In this document: in pieces, positions 34,895 to 46,500 of the stretch | How the letters are laid out: every line of letters begins with the position of its first letter | Numbering within the stretch: the first letter of the stretch is position 1 | From: Haliclystus octoradiatus | Taxonomy: Eukaryota > Cnidaria > Staurozoa > Stauromedusae > Haliclystidae | Length of the DNA stretch: 64,000 bases | Assembly (NCBI GenBank): GCA_916610825.1 | Contig: OU744447.1 | Span: 31,508,561 to 31,572,560 of the forward strand | Reading direction: 5' to 3' | Position numbers and translations under genes: made by a program | Notes under the pieces: generated by a model | What the model saw: the letters and a program-made list of their open reading frames with translations, nothing else | Database searches by the model: none | Told to the model about the DNA's origin: nothing

Positions 34895-36056
34895 GTTGCG
34901 CCGAAGATCTTCGGCGCAGCGCCACGATGCTGCGCCAGCATTTCGGCGCAAATTTTGCTGATTTGTTGGCGCAGTCTGTTTTGGCGTGGCGCAAAATAAT
35001 GTTTTTGAAAGGAAAATTGTTGGCGCAGCTCAAATCATTGACTTGATGAAAAGGAAGAATATGTCTATGATTTTATCACAAAATCAAATCCTCCTCACCT
35101 TGAAGTGTCAATATAGTGCGTTGGACTGTTGGAGCAGACTGCAGCTGTCGTGTAAGCCCAGTTGATCAAATTGTTTACAAAGGTCAAGATTTAATTGTCA
35201 TAACGATTTTGAATTTTCTTCCTGTCTCATAATTTTGGTGACAGCATTGCTATTTCCAGATGAAATTACACTTGCTATGACTTATAACTTCCTGTTGTGA
35301 AAAAATGATCCCAAAAAGATCGTGTTGCCATGGCAACGACCGATCGCAGCGGCTCAAATAAAACTAATGCAACTAATAAACTGATACAACAAGTAAGTTG
35401 ACTTTAGAATGGGAAGGACATTCATTCCATACATTCTATTACAGTAATACTGTATTTATACTAAAAAAGTTATATTCCTAGGAGAGTGATTGTCATTGCT
35501 CATATAAAAGCAGAATAAAGGGGGAGACCAACAAACAGTATAATTATGTTATTTTCACCAAATTTCCTGAAATATTTTTTAGGCCCCATATTAATCAATC
35601 GCCTAAGGCCACTGATAATATTAATCCGGCACTGTTGATTGGTGTGGGGATCGAACCGCGACCCTCTGCAAAACAGTCACACGTGATAACCACTGGGCCA
35701 CACATTCTTCAATAAAGTTGAATTTCATTAAATTTATTGAATAACCTCATGAACAGCTAAAACTCAAAATATGGTCAGTCGAAATCAAGCATAAAATTCA
35801 GTACATAAAATTTTAGTACAAACATAACAAGCCAGCAAGGTTCACACTGCACTGTTCAACGCTGACTCAACGTCTTGAAGAAGGCAAATGCATGGGCAAA
35901 TGTACAAAATTGACAAGAACAACAATCGAATGAAAACGAGACCAAAAAATATGACGTCAGTGAAAAATTTGGAAATTTGATTTTTGGCGCAAGAGATGGA
36001 ATAATGGCTTCCAACAATGCAAATTCTGCTGGCGTAATCTTCGGCGCACAAAAAAC
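34895..36056. repeat. GGCGCA-rich inverted-repeat region
   Basis: GTTGCGCCGAAGATCTTCGG at the left (about 34895) and ATCTTCGGCGCACA at the right (about 36043) form inverted ends. GGCGCA or its complement recurs more than ten times in 34900-35035 and 35985-36050. No reading frame in it looks real. Probably a small non-autonomous element of about 1.1 kb. Confidence 0.5.
35641..35703 (-). repeat. tRNA-like head, probably a SINE
   Basis: Minus strand reads GTGTGGCCCAGTGGTTATCA (A-box like) and ends GGTTCGATCCCCACACC (B-box like); the two ends can pair as an acceptor stem. The total is only about 63 nt and the anticodon arm and variable loop do not fold well, so a functional tRNA is unlikely. A tRNA-derived SINE is the better reading. 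Confidence 0.5.
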
Positions 36057-36072
36057 AGGTATTCCAGTATGG

Positions 36073-39000
36073 GTCCAGTCAATCTAGATCGAAAAAACAC
36101 GGAACCCAGGACAAATTGCAACACAAGCTTTTTTTACAGATTCTAGAACAGAATTTAACGCTTAACAACATACTGAAAATCGAGAAAAATCGAGGTGGCG
36201 GAACATTACTTCATTTGCATTTAAAGTCACAAATTATTAACCCTTTCTAAAACGCCATTATGCCTCCATCTAAACGTCTGCGCACAGGCTGAGCGCGACA
36301 TGTTTTCGGAAAACTGTCAAATTTTGATCGAAAGACAATACAACAAGATGGTAGACATCGTTCGCGTATCATTCAGGTTTGCGTATGATTTTTTATGGTT
36401 TAATGGTGAAATGGTACACTTTCCTCTTAATTTTGGTACTCAAAGATATTTGATTCGAAGAAACTCTCTCACGAATTAATTCATAATGGAATGTTATCAG
36501 TTCGAAAATTCTCCCAGTGTTTTGTTGCAGAGGAAAACGAAGGATGACAGGCATTATCAAGGACAAGGTAATAATTCAAAGCAAAAATCTGTAGATATTC
36601 AATAGGGCCTAACATTTATTGTATTGGCTTTCTATTTTCCAAAATCAAGGTCAGTATTTTAATTAAAAGTAAGTGAAACATATTTTTAATGAATTATATT
36701 CAATTATTCTAATGTTTGTTCGATATGTAGCATGATCATGAATTCATGATGTGAAAATAAAAATGATCATAAGGAATAAGGATTCAGTTCTCAGTTGTTT
36801 GTTAAGACATAGTGGTTTAGACAGGATGCAAGACTTCCAGATATTTGGATGTAAATGCATGTACAATTGCCAATTCCTATGGGCTCTGCTGTAACAGTAT
36901 TACACATGATAGCATCAATTCTGCTGAGTGATCCAAATCAGGACCAATAACATTTGTTGGCCTATTATCTTTATTTCTGACATAGTTTGGCAGCATATTA
37001 ATGCACCCCGTATAACAGTGCACACAACTGTTGGCCCCCTATATGCCATGGCAATAACGTATTTACGTACTCAATCTGTACAATTTCACGCATAGCATAA
37101 TGAAAGTTTCAATTTTCATGCATTCAAACGAAAGAGCTTTCTTGAAATTGATTCAATTCAGACCTATCTGCTTTTAAATCATATTATTAATATTTAGCTG
37201 AACATGCAAAGTTTGAATGGTGAACAAGGTGTTTGCAAATAATAAAAATTTTGCATGATAAAAATAGGAAAACAGGGTTGAAGTCTTGAAATGGGGTCTG
37301 GAGATTCACCCCCTTAAGAACTTTTTGAATTCTGGCGTCCCAAATAGGGAATTTTGCTATGATTTTATCTGAAATATTCTGTAAAACTTCATGTTTTTGT
37401 TTTTATATAACGCAAAAATCATCGATAAAGCAATAACGTAGATAAGAATGCCTATTCACGATTTCACAGACAAAATTTAGGGCAATAACACTTCCTGATG
37501 AGCCGTAAAAGGCCCCAACTGTTGCTCAACCCCTAATTTACAAACATTGCATGTCTGGTATCGTGCAACCTAGATATCTTTTGAGCCATTGAGGATGTTC
37601 TTGTTATCTTCTGTGGACCCCTAGACCACACATGTTAATTATCGCAACAATGGTTGAATGTCTCTTCAATCTATTTTGAATGGTTTTATTAGAAATATAC
37701 ATCCATTGTATTCAACATCTATATTATTTTATAATCATAGATAAAGTTTATGATGGTGAAAGTTATGGACTCTTGGACCACACCTATTATACTACTGAGG
37801 GTGATGAGATGTAACTATAATGCCTATGAGATGGTCTACTTGATTTATATATATATGTATAAGATGTACCTGTAATGCCTATGGGATGGTTTACTTGAAT
37901 TATATATACATTCTATGTAACGTAGATATCATTTTATGATGTCAGAAATGTTCCTGTTCTTGATATTGGAATCTTGGACCACACCTATTATACTACTGAG
38001 GGTGATAAGATGTATCTAATATGCATATGGGATTGTCTACTCGATTTATATTTATATTCTATACAACCTAGATAGGATTTTATGATGTCAGAAATGTTCC
38101 TGTTCTTGATATTGGACTCTTGGACTACACCTATTATACTACTGAGGGTGATTAGATGTATCTATAATGCATATGGGATGGTCTACTCGATTTATATTTA
38201 TATTCTATACAACCTAGATATGATTTTATGATGTCCGAAATGTTCCTGTTCTTGGTATTGGACTCTTTGACCACACCTATTATTCCATTGAGGGTGATAA
38301 GATGTATCTAATATGCATATGGGATAGTCTACTCGATTTATATTTATATTCTATACAACCTAGATAGGATTTTATGATGTCAGAAAGGTTCCTGTTCTTG
38401 ATATTGGACTCTTGGACCACACTTATTATACTATTGAGGGGGCTAGATGTATCTGTGATGCCTATGGGATGGTCTACTTAATTTATATATACGTTCTATC
38501 TAACCTAGATATGATTTTATGATGTCAGGAATGTTCTTGTTATTGGTATTGGACTCTTGGACCACACCTATTATACTACTGAGGGGGTTAGATGTATCTG
38601 TGATGCCTATGGGATGGATTTATATATACATTCTATCTAACCTAGATATGATTTTATGATGTCAGGAATGTTCCTATTATTGGTATTGGACTCTTGGACC
38701 ATACCCATTTCACTACTGAGGGTGATTAGACGCATCCTTATTTTGTATGGGATGGTCTACTTGATTTATATATGATTTATTTTGATTTTGCCGATTTGAA
38801 TAGAATTTAATATTTCAATATTTGTCTGGTAGTTAATTAATATAATCATTAGGTCGATTTGCCTCTATTTGCAAGGAGCTAATGCGTGTTCTTATGCCAA
38901 GCCTCGTTTAGTGCGCATTTGTTATTGGTGATAGTACAATAAAAGTTCAGTAAATTCCCTAATATAATTTTTAGCCTCGTTATGGTTTTTTCTGTTATAA

Positions 39001-39290
39001 CTGATCAACTTATGATTTTTTATTTCTGTAATTATAATGTGTCACTGAGTGTGTTCTTCTTGATTGCGTACATTCTCTTATTTTTTGAAATATCGCTCAG
39101 TTTTTAGCCCTAAATGACACAGCCTCGCTTTCATGCCGACCGTAACTAATTTCTATAAAATTGAGCACCTTCCGCCACTTCGATTTTTCTCGATTTTTGA
39201 TATGTTGCTCAGCATAAAATTCTACCCTATATTCCATAAAAAAAGCTTGTGTTGCAATTTGTCCTTGGTCAAATTTTAGATTGACTGGAC
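36073..39290. mobile_element. 3.2-kb element with ~120-bp imperfect inverted ends
   Basis: Left end GTCCAGTCAATCTAGATCG and right end (complement) GTCCAGTCAATCTAAAATTT share long blocks further in: GGACAAATTGCAACACAAGC then TTTTTTT, and AAATCGAGAAAAATCGA followed by GTGGCGGAA. No transposase frame is seen. The middle carries the ~145-bp minisatellite described separately. I could not settle a target duplication. Confidence 0.75.
37740..38770 (+). repeat. ~145-bp minisatellite, about seven copies
   Basis: The phrase CTTGGACCACACCTATTATA and variants recur at roughly 37775, 37975, 38120, 38265, 38412, 38558 and 38695; units also contain TGATTTTATGATGTCAG and ATGGGATGGTCTACT. Spacing is ~136-147 bp after a longer first unit. 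It lies inside the inverted-repeat element 36073-39290. Confidence 0.85.
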
Positions 39291-39733
39291 TATAAATGAA
39301 GCTTCAAGTTGTTGCATCAAATACCCAACCAAATACCAAATACTAACATATAAAATGCGTAGAATGATAACCAATCGAGCCAGGAAAAGCAGTCTCTATA
39401 ATGATTTAATTTTAACAATTACCAAATGCTGTCCTGGCTCAAAGAGTTGCTATTTTCTATCGTGTTACTACCTTTTAAAGCATCATATTAATTTAATTTC
39501 ACAATTATTTATATGCCAATAAAATCTAATAATTTGGTACAATCGTCATGTCTTCAAATTGTATATACTGTTCTTTATTTTCTATGTGGTATGATATATT
39601 CGTTGAAAGTGATTTTATGTCTGTGATACAATAAATATTTTTCGAAAACGCGGCAACGAAGGCTACTGCGCCTGCGCTTCTTTTCAAATGAATGCTTCAG
39701 AGGCATCAACCTCGTAAAAATTCCACGACTTCC

Positions 39734-39909
39734 GTACAACAACGAAAATGTTCATGACTTCAAGTCATGGACTTTTTCGTGTTGTACAACAATTTGTTGG
39801 TCATTAAATTGCGTACAACAATGTATAAATAGGATGGGCAAACGATGCAACATGTTGAATACAACAAAAGTTGTATGATGTTGTACAACAAAATCGTATC
39901 GTTTGCCCA
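39734..39909. repeat. Two adjacent hairpins with GTTGTACAAC words
   Basis: 39734-39787 is a near-perfect hairpin (GTACAACA...TGTTGTAC). 39835-39909 is a 75-bp palindromic unit with ends TGGGCAAACGAT and ATCGTTTGCCCA. The second unit has a half-copy at about 23538-23570. Confidence 0.7.
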
Positions 39910-40506
39910 AGCCTTTAACAGTCGCAAACTCTGAATATCACCATATGTTTACTGAACTAGCCTGTGTCCAGACCTTATTCTTTTTGTATTTTTCACATCA
40001 TTTTCCATCTAACAGTTCAAAGTTCTGCTTCTGTTACTGTAGTATATCTTTATTTTGAAAAGTGAAAAAATCTGTAGAACAATTTTGTATTACGCGCAGG
40101 CTACTGCTGGACTAACTTTTGATATAAAGGTCACCGGCCTGTTTATAGTGGTCAGTCTCCATAAAAACAAAAGACATTATCTCACATCAGCAACCTTACC
40201 TATAAGTTATAGGCTATAACAGCCCCAAAGGCATTGTCTGATGTAGATCAGATCATGATGATATATTGCTGCTGTATTGTAGAATATAGATGTTATTTTC
40301 GTATTCCAATTTCCAGTCCAGGAAAAGGTTGAAATCGTAAGTTTCCAATCCAGCTTTGCCACCAACAAATTGCCCCATTTGTGAGTGGGTGATCTCATGA
40401 AAAATTCCAGTTTTTCAAAGCGGGGTTTATAGGGGATTCAACAGGCAAATGAAACAAAATGGCGTCAGACGTGATATGAAAATGAGTAACTGAAATCTCA
40501 TTAAAG
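39910..40506. other. EXT2 upstream region
   Basis: No exon upstream of the EXT2 ATG can be supported. The sequence directly before it (40455-40506) is probably 5' UTR. No TATA box stands out. Confidence 0.4.
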
Positions 40507-43500
40507 ATGATCTTTAGAACATCTACATTGGTTGTACGTTTACGGCTTGCTCCAATACTTGGTGCAATATGCTGTATTATTATATTGTTGACTATCTATG
40601 CTTGGTCCTCAGGGTTTACTACCGCTGATACAAACAAGTTTTGGGAATCAAAGTCTGCGTCTTCAATCTTTACGGATATTTTGGTACCGTCTTCTCATTC
40701 GTTTCAACAGAAGAACATTGATAAAATCAAACTTATCAGCTCTAAAAGCTGCAACAAAACGAAATATGATAGTATTGGTGTCTATATATACTCAAATCGA
40801 TATTTTAATGAATCAGGAGATGAAATATACCTCAAATCATCTGCAGAATACAAGTCAATTTTATCTGCAATTAGATCAAGTAGATTCTATGCTGAAAATT
40901 TGAATGAAACATGTCTGTTTGTTACTGATATCGATACATTAACAGAAGAAAATATTAATTTGCCTGGTGGCTCTTCACTCTTATCCTCGAGTCAATGGTG
41001 AGTTTGATAAAGTGAAAAACTTCATAAACTGTTAAAATTATTTTCATTCATTCATTCATTGTCCTTATTGGCACTTTGGCCACACTCATTTAAAGAGGGT
41101 GAGCTGGTAAGCTGTAAGACTGAAATCACCCAGGGCCGTCAAATATATCCATACATTTAAATTAAAATAAAACATATGTACAGACTGATTATATAAAAAT
41201 TAAAATTAAAGATTTGTATGCCTACCAGTGATGGCTCTAACAGTGGAGCAACCATAGTGGAATCCATTTATGTTACACCGGATATATCCGGTGTAGAACT
41301 GATCAGTTGATTCGAGTTGATTTTACGCCAATTTGATTTCTTTGGCCTGGAAATTTGATAATTTTCTTTAATTTTCAACTAAATTCTAATGGGCTTTTTG
41401 GTGTATTCTTAAATGCTGACTTGGCGTGGCATTATTTTGACGTAAATATCCGGCGTTCCATATTCAAGGATTCCACAATGGTGGGGCAACCGGAGCAACG
41501 ACCCACCAATAAATTTCGTAAATTATTTCTTTTCAACTTTGTAATTACGGAGCTTGTAAAAACAAAATAAAATATCCAATTTTGTCATAAACAAAATATT
41601 GGTATACAACTAATATTTTCAGCCAAACCTTTTTTAGTTTGAGAGGGTACATGCCAGACTCTGTAGACAAAGCCCAAGATATATCTTCAAACAAGAAAAA
41701 AGAAAACAAAAGAATTACGTTGTTATTGCCAATCAAGTTGTAAATGATGCCCCTGTTTATTACATAAATCACTGTGAAAGAAATTATCAGCAACAATATA
41801 TCATATAATTGTTTTGGTTATATTTTCAGGTGGAATGAAGGTAGAAACCACCTACTATTCAATATGTTTCAATCGAAAAATCATCCAGTAACTTTGAATA
41901 ATGTTAGAGAAAACGCAGTGCTAGCATTTTCAAGTCGAAAATATGGTGATAATTATTCTGGTCAACATATCTCTATTCCATCATTCAATTCACTCACAGT
42001 GAAGTCTTTTAAGGAAGTTCAAAGACGTCCATGGAGGTAAGTCGAATGGGGACATGTAACAGTTAAGCACTGGGATTAAGTACATTAGATCTTACTAGTA
42101 GTATTGTTATCAACAATTATGTGTTTTCCAGATTAAGTGCACCAGATTCCATGGTAGATATGCGTCGCTTGTCAATGGGCAATGATGCACAGCGGCTAGG
42201 CCTAGCCTACTCATTGAGTAATGCAATATGGTCAACTCATAAATAATTGAAAGTTATAATTTTAATAACTCAATTTGTTGTGGGCCTACTAAGGAAGGGC
42301 TTTGTTACTTTGCCAAGTTTTCTCGATAAATGGATAACTATTTTTTTGAGAAATAAGCATTTGAAAAAGTGATAACTTCATACTGTAAATCCCTATCTCA
42401 ATGAGTGAGCACGATAAGATCCTGGCAAATTCTATCATACATTCATTGGTAAGAACGAAATAATGGAAAATTGTGTTGTTGTTAGTTACGACAGAATGCT
42501 CGATAGTTGCGGTGACTTATAGATTACATTAAACACTAATGAAGATAATGGAATCATATTTTATTTTTGAAGGTTGAATAGACAATTGCTTCTGCTTGTT
42601 GACATGACGTTATTAAAAGTTAAACACAAGCAATTATTCAACAATTTGGCAATTGCATCAAATCAGATTACACTTATGGGCTACTGTCCAAGATCTACTG
42701 TAGAAGAAAAAATTTCTATGCGATGTATTGGAACAAAGAAACATATCTATCCCACAATTATTGAGGTGAGAGGCGGTTATTTAGAATCAACCCACAATTT
42801 TGCTGCTTGCAAGTTGTCAATAGGTTGTTCCTTAAAGGAAATCACATGGGTTGTTCCTTCAATGAACAAATCGCACCAACCAAATCCAAAGCCTTCAAAA
42901 TTAGAAATTAATTGTATTATGTAGCTTTACAGCAAATTTACAAGGTTTCCGATAAAAGTTTTTGTTTTCTGAGATCCAAAGATTATCCAAGTGAAACCTT
43001 CGGATTTTTTCCTGGACATGTGATGAACTATTTTATATAAATTGTCAGAACAAGGCGGTCTGCTATTGATTTAATTGTTAACTCTCCATCCTGTTTAAAC
43101 TTAAACTCGTAAAGAAATACGAAATACTTATAAGAAAAACGTTAATTTTTTCCTGCCTTTGGATTTCAGGTTAGCCTTCCGCGATCTAGGATCGTAGGAT
43201 CGCAACTTTTACCGAAACCTAGGATCTGGTCGGATTCGGGTTGATGTTTTAGGTCTTCGGATCAGATTGGGTCGGATTTGTAGCGTTATTTTTTTGTTTG
43301 AATTCTTTTGGATTTCAAAAATTTTACTGAGTATTTGTAATTTGTAATAATTACTGTGTTCTAGCTTCCCTTCAACACAGAAAAAATGTCCATGTAAATA
43401 TAGCTACGTTAATAGGCCGTTCTCTGTATCAATTATACAATTGGTTCAACTGACTCAATTGAATTGCCATAAATTAAAATTTTATGAAAGCCGGAAATGG

Positions 43501-46500
43501 TTAATATTTCTTGATTAATTGTACAACATTTCAATGTGTATTGTGTCCCACATTCTCCTCCACTTTTCTTTCTTCTCATTATACAGCTTAGTACGTCAAA
43601 CGTCAAATATTCATGTCTTTGAATTTATCTTTAGAGTGTGGTGGTTTTGTATTTCATTGTAGTTGTAGTGATTCAAAACCACTTATCCTTGATGTAGTAG
43701 GCCGATGTCCATCAACCCAGCTTGATAGGAATGAGTATGGTATATCATCAAGACTTCAAGTGTAAAAATATCTGGCCGTGTGTCTGAGACCTTGCATCTA
43801 GGATATCAAGCAAGTGTGTATACATTTATAAGTGCCACTATTTTAAATTGTGTTGGCTAAATATTGGAAGTTTACATGATTTACATATCTTTGATGCCCT
43901 GTGGAACTTGGATTTTTCGGATTTCATGCAAAAACTTTTGGATTAATTTAGAAATTTTAGTTTCGGATCGGATTCGGATCACTATTGCATTTGTACCCGT
44001 AATCAATTTTCTGTAAATCCGATCTGACGCACACCTTTAATCTACACAGATACACATCAGGGCTAGGATTCAGATTTGTAATATGATTCTGCTGTAGGCC
44101 TATCGACCTACTAATGCTTTTGTAGACAATAGGAACAAATCATTGATCAAATGCACTCCATTGCCAGTCAGAATTTGTATCAGAAAAATTTTATAGTTTC
44201 CCATGCAAAATTTTAATTTACTAGCAAGGCCAACAGTGCTTAAAAGGTTTTGGCCGTGATTTGTGTTATTCCTTCAGATTATTGTTTGAATAATGTCAGC
44301 AGGTTCCGACTAATGTTTTATCTTTCCGCAAACCTGACTTTTTACTCAAACAACCTCTCTAAACTTTTCATCTGAACGATTTCTGATACTATTGTCATTT
44401 CTCTAAATTTGAGGAGAATAAGGAAACAAACCAATTTTATTCTCAATTTTGTCCAGCCTTTTGGGAACATAGTTGCCAGGTTGCTGGGCTTTGTCACACC
44501 CTGGATGTTATGATATTGATTCTGTGGTCGCTTGATTTATGGATAATAATTGTTAGATTGGTCACAAAGCTTCTTTAAATGTTCAAAGTCATGTTCCAAC
44601 TCTAAGTGTAATGCATATAAAAAATAAAAGCTCAGTCTGATGCATTCTAATATCTAATCTGTAGGCATACTTGTCATATTATCTCATATAGTAGTACATA
44701 GTATGTAGTAGTTGTAATAGTAGTAGCAGTAGTATAGACTGTCGCGTTATTGGAATCTGTCGTCCCTCTTTTGTCTAACATATTTGCTACACAAAGAACA
44801 CCACAAATCACGGTCAGACATAGCTGACAAAGAACTTGTAAATAATACAATTCACAATACAATATTCTCATATCACAGCATATATCTCCTAATATCAGGG
44901 TCCGACAAATTTTCTTCTGAATTTTTTGTTGTTGATGTTTGATTAATAAATCACCAAAAATACCCATTTTCTTCTGAATTTGCTCTAACCTTCACGAAAT
45001 TAGAATTCAGGATTGCTATTTTTGTTGGACCCTGCATAATATGTATATTGTTCAATGTTGTTTATAATTATATGGTTCCTAATATATCTTATTATTAGTC
45101 TTAATCATATTTTTAATTTTAAATTTTACAGAAAGCTACATTTTGTCTTGTTCTCTCAGATACTAAAAGCTGGAGTCCTGCATTTTTAGATTCAATTATG
45201 ATGGTAGGCTATGATATAATCTCTTATGAAATCTATTAGTTTATTTCAATTTCATTTAGTCTTTTGTTTACTTTAGTTTAAGTTTAGTCTATTTTCCAAT
45301 TGAAGATGCTCAATCTTCTACATTGGTCGCAGAAATGGAATATTAAAATAATTGCAAGGTATTCAATTAGTAGGCTATAGCTTAATCACTATGATGAAAA
45401 AGAAAATGATACCTCCTAAATGTATGTTAAACCTTTGAATGTCTTTAATTTAAGGACAATCGTCGTCTAGACCGCAAGACAATAGACGTCTAGACATCCA
45501 GATAATAGGCGTCTAGACATCCAGGCAATAGATGTCTAGACGGAATATCAGTCGTCTAGATTGAAGACAAGACGTCTAGACAGAAAACCAAACAAAGGCC
45601 AAACAATAGTAATCTAGACATCCAGACAATATACTTCTAGACATGCAGACAATAGATGTCTAGACATCCAGAATTTAGACGTCTAGACGTCTATAGACAT
45701 ATGGACAATAGACGTCTAGACTTCAAGACAGTAGACGTCTAGACATCCGGACAATACACATCTAGACATCCAGACAAAAGACGCCTAGACATCCAGATAA
45801 TAGACGTCTAGACATCAAGACAATAGGCGTCTAGACCGCAAGACACTAAACTATACTATACTAGACTATACTATACTATACTATACTACACTACACTATA
45901 CTATACTATATTATACTATACTATACTATACTATACTATACTATACTATACTATACTATACAATACTATACTATACTATACTATACTATACTATACTATA
46001 CTATACTATACTATACTATACTATACTATACTATACTATACTATACTATACTATTCTATAAGGACATTGTTTAATGTATTCCTCTTGACTGTTGATGTAT
46101 GTGTTTGTGACTCATCAAATTACAACAAAATATTTGTTTTGATTATCATTTGGTTATGGCAGAGATAACTAACTTGTTGCCTATCCAATCAGACATCCAT
46201 CCCTAAAACATAGCTCTCATGCTTTTTCAAATTTTCTGAAGAAACTAAGGGAGCATTGTTACACAAAATAGGGGAATTGCTGGAATGATAGGACCCAAGT
46301 TCTTGGAAGGCCAGCAAACTTCTGAACAAAGTGGAGAAAACGTTGTATTTTAAATATCTTTAATTGGAAGAAACTTGTATGCTCATTTTCTTTGGACAGA
46401 GGGAAGTTAAATTTGCAGTTTTAAACATATTTTTATGACTATAACCCCTAAATAGAAAACTTTGTGAACTTTAACATGGTGTAATAACCAGCAATAAGTT

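Noticed and set aside
35641..35703. Functional tRNA gene
   Set aside because: Too short and the anticodon arm does not fold cleanly; reported as a SINE-like head instead.
40598..40903. Second plus-strand frame within EXT2 exon 1
   Set aside because: Overlaps the EXT2 frame, which is supported by splice phase and family similarity.
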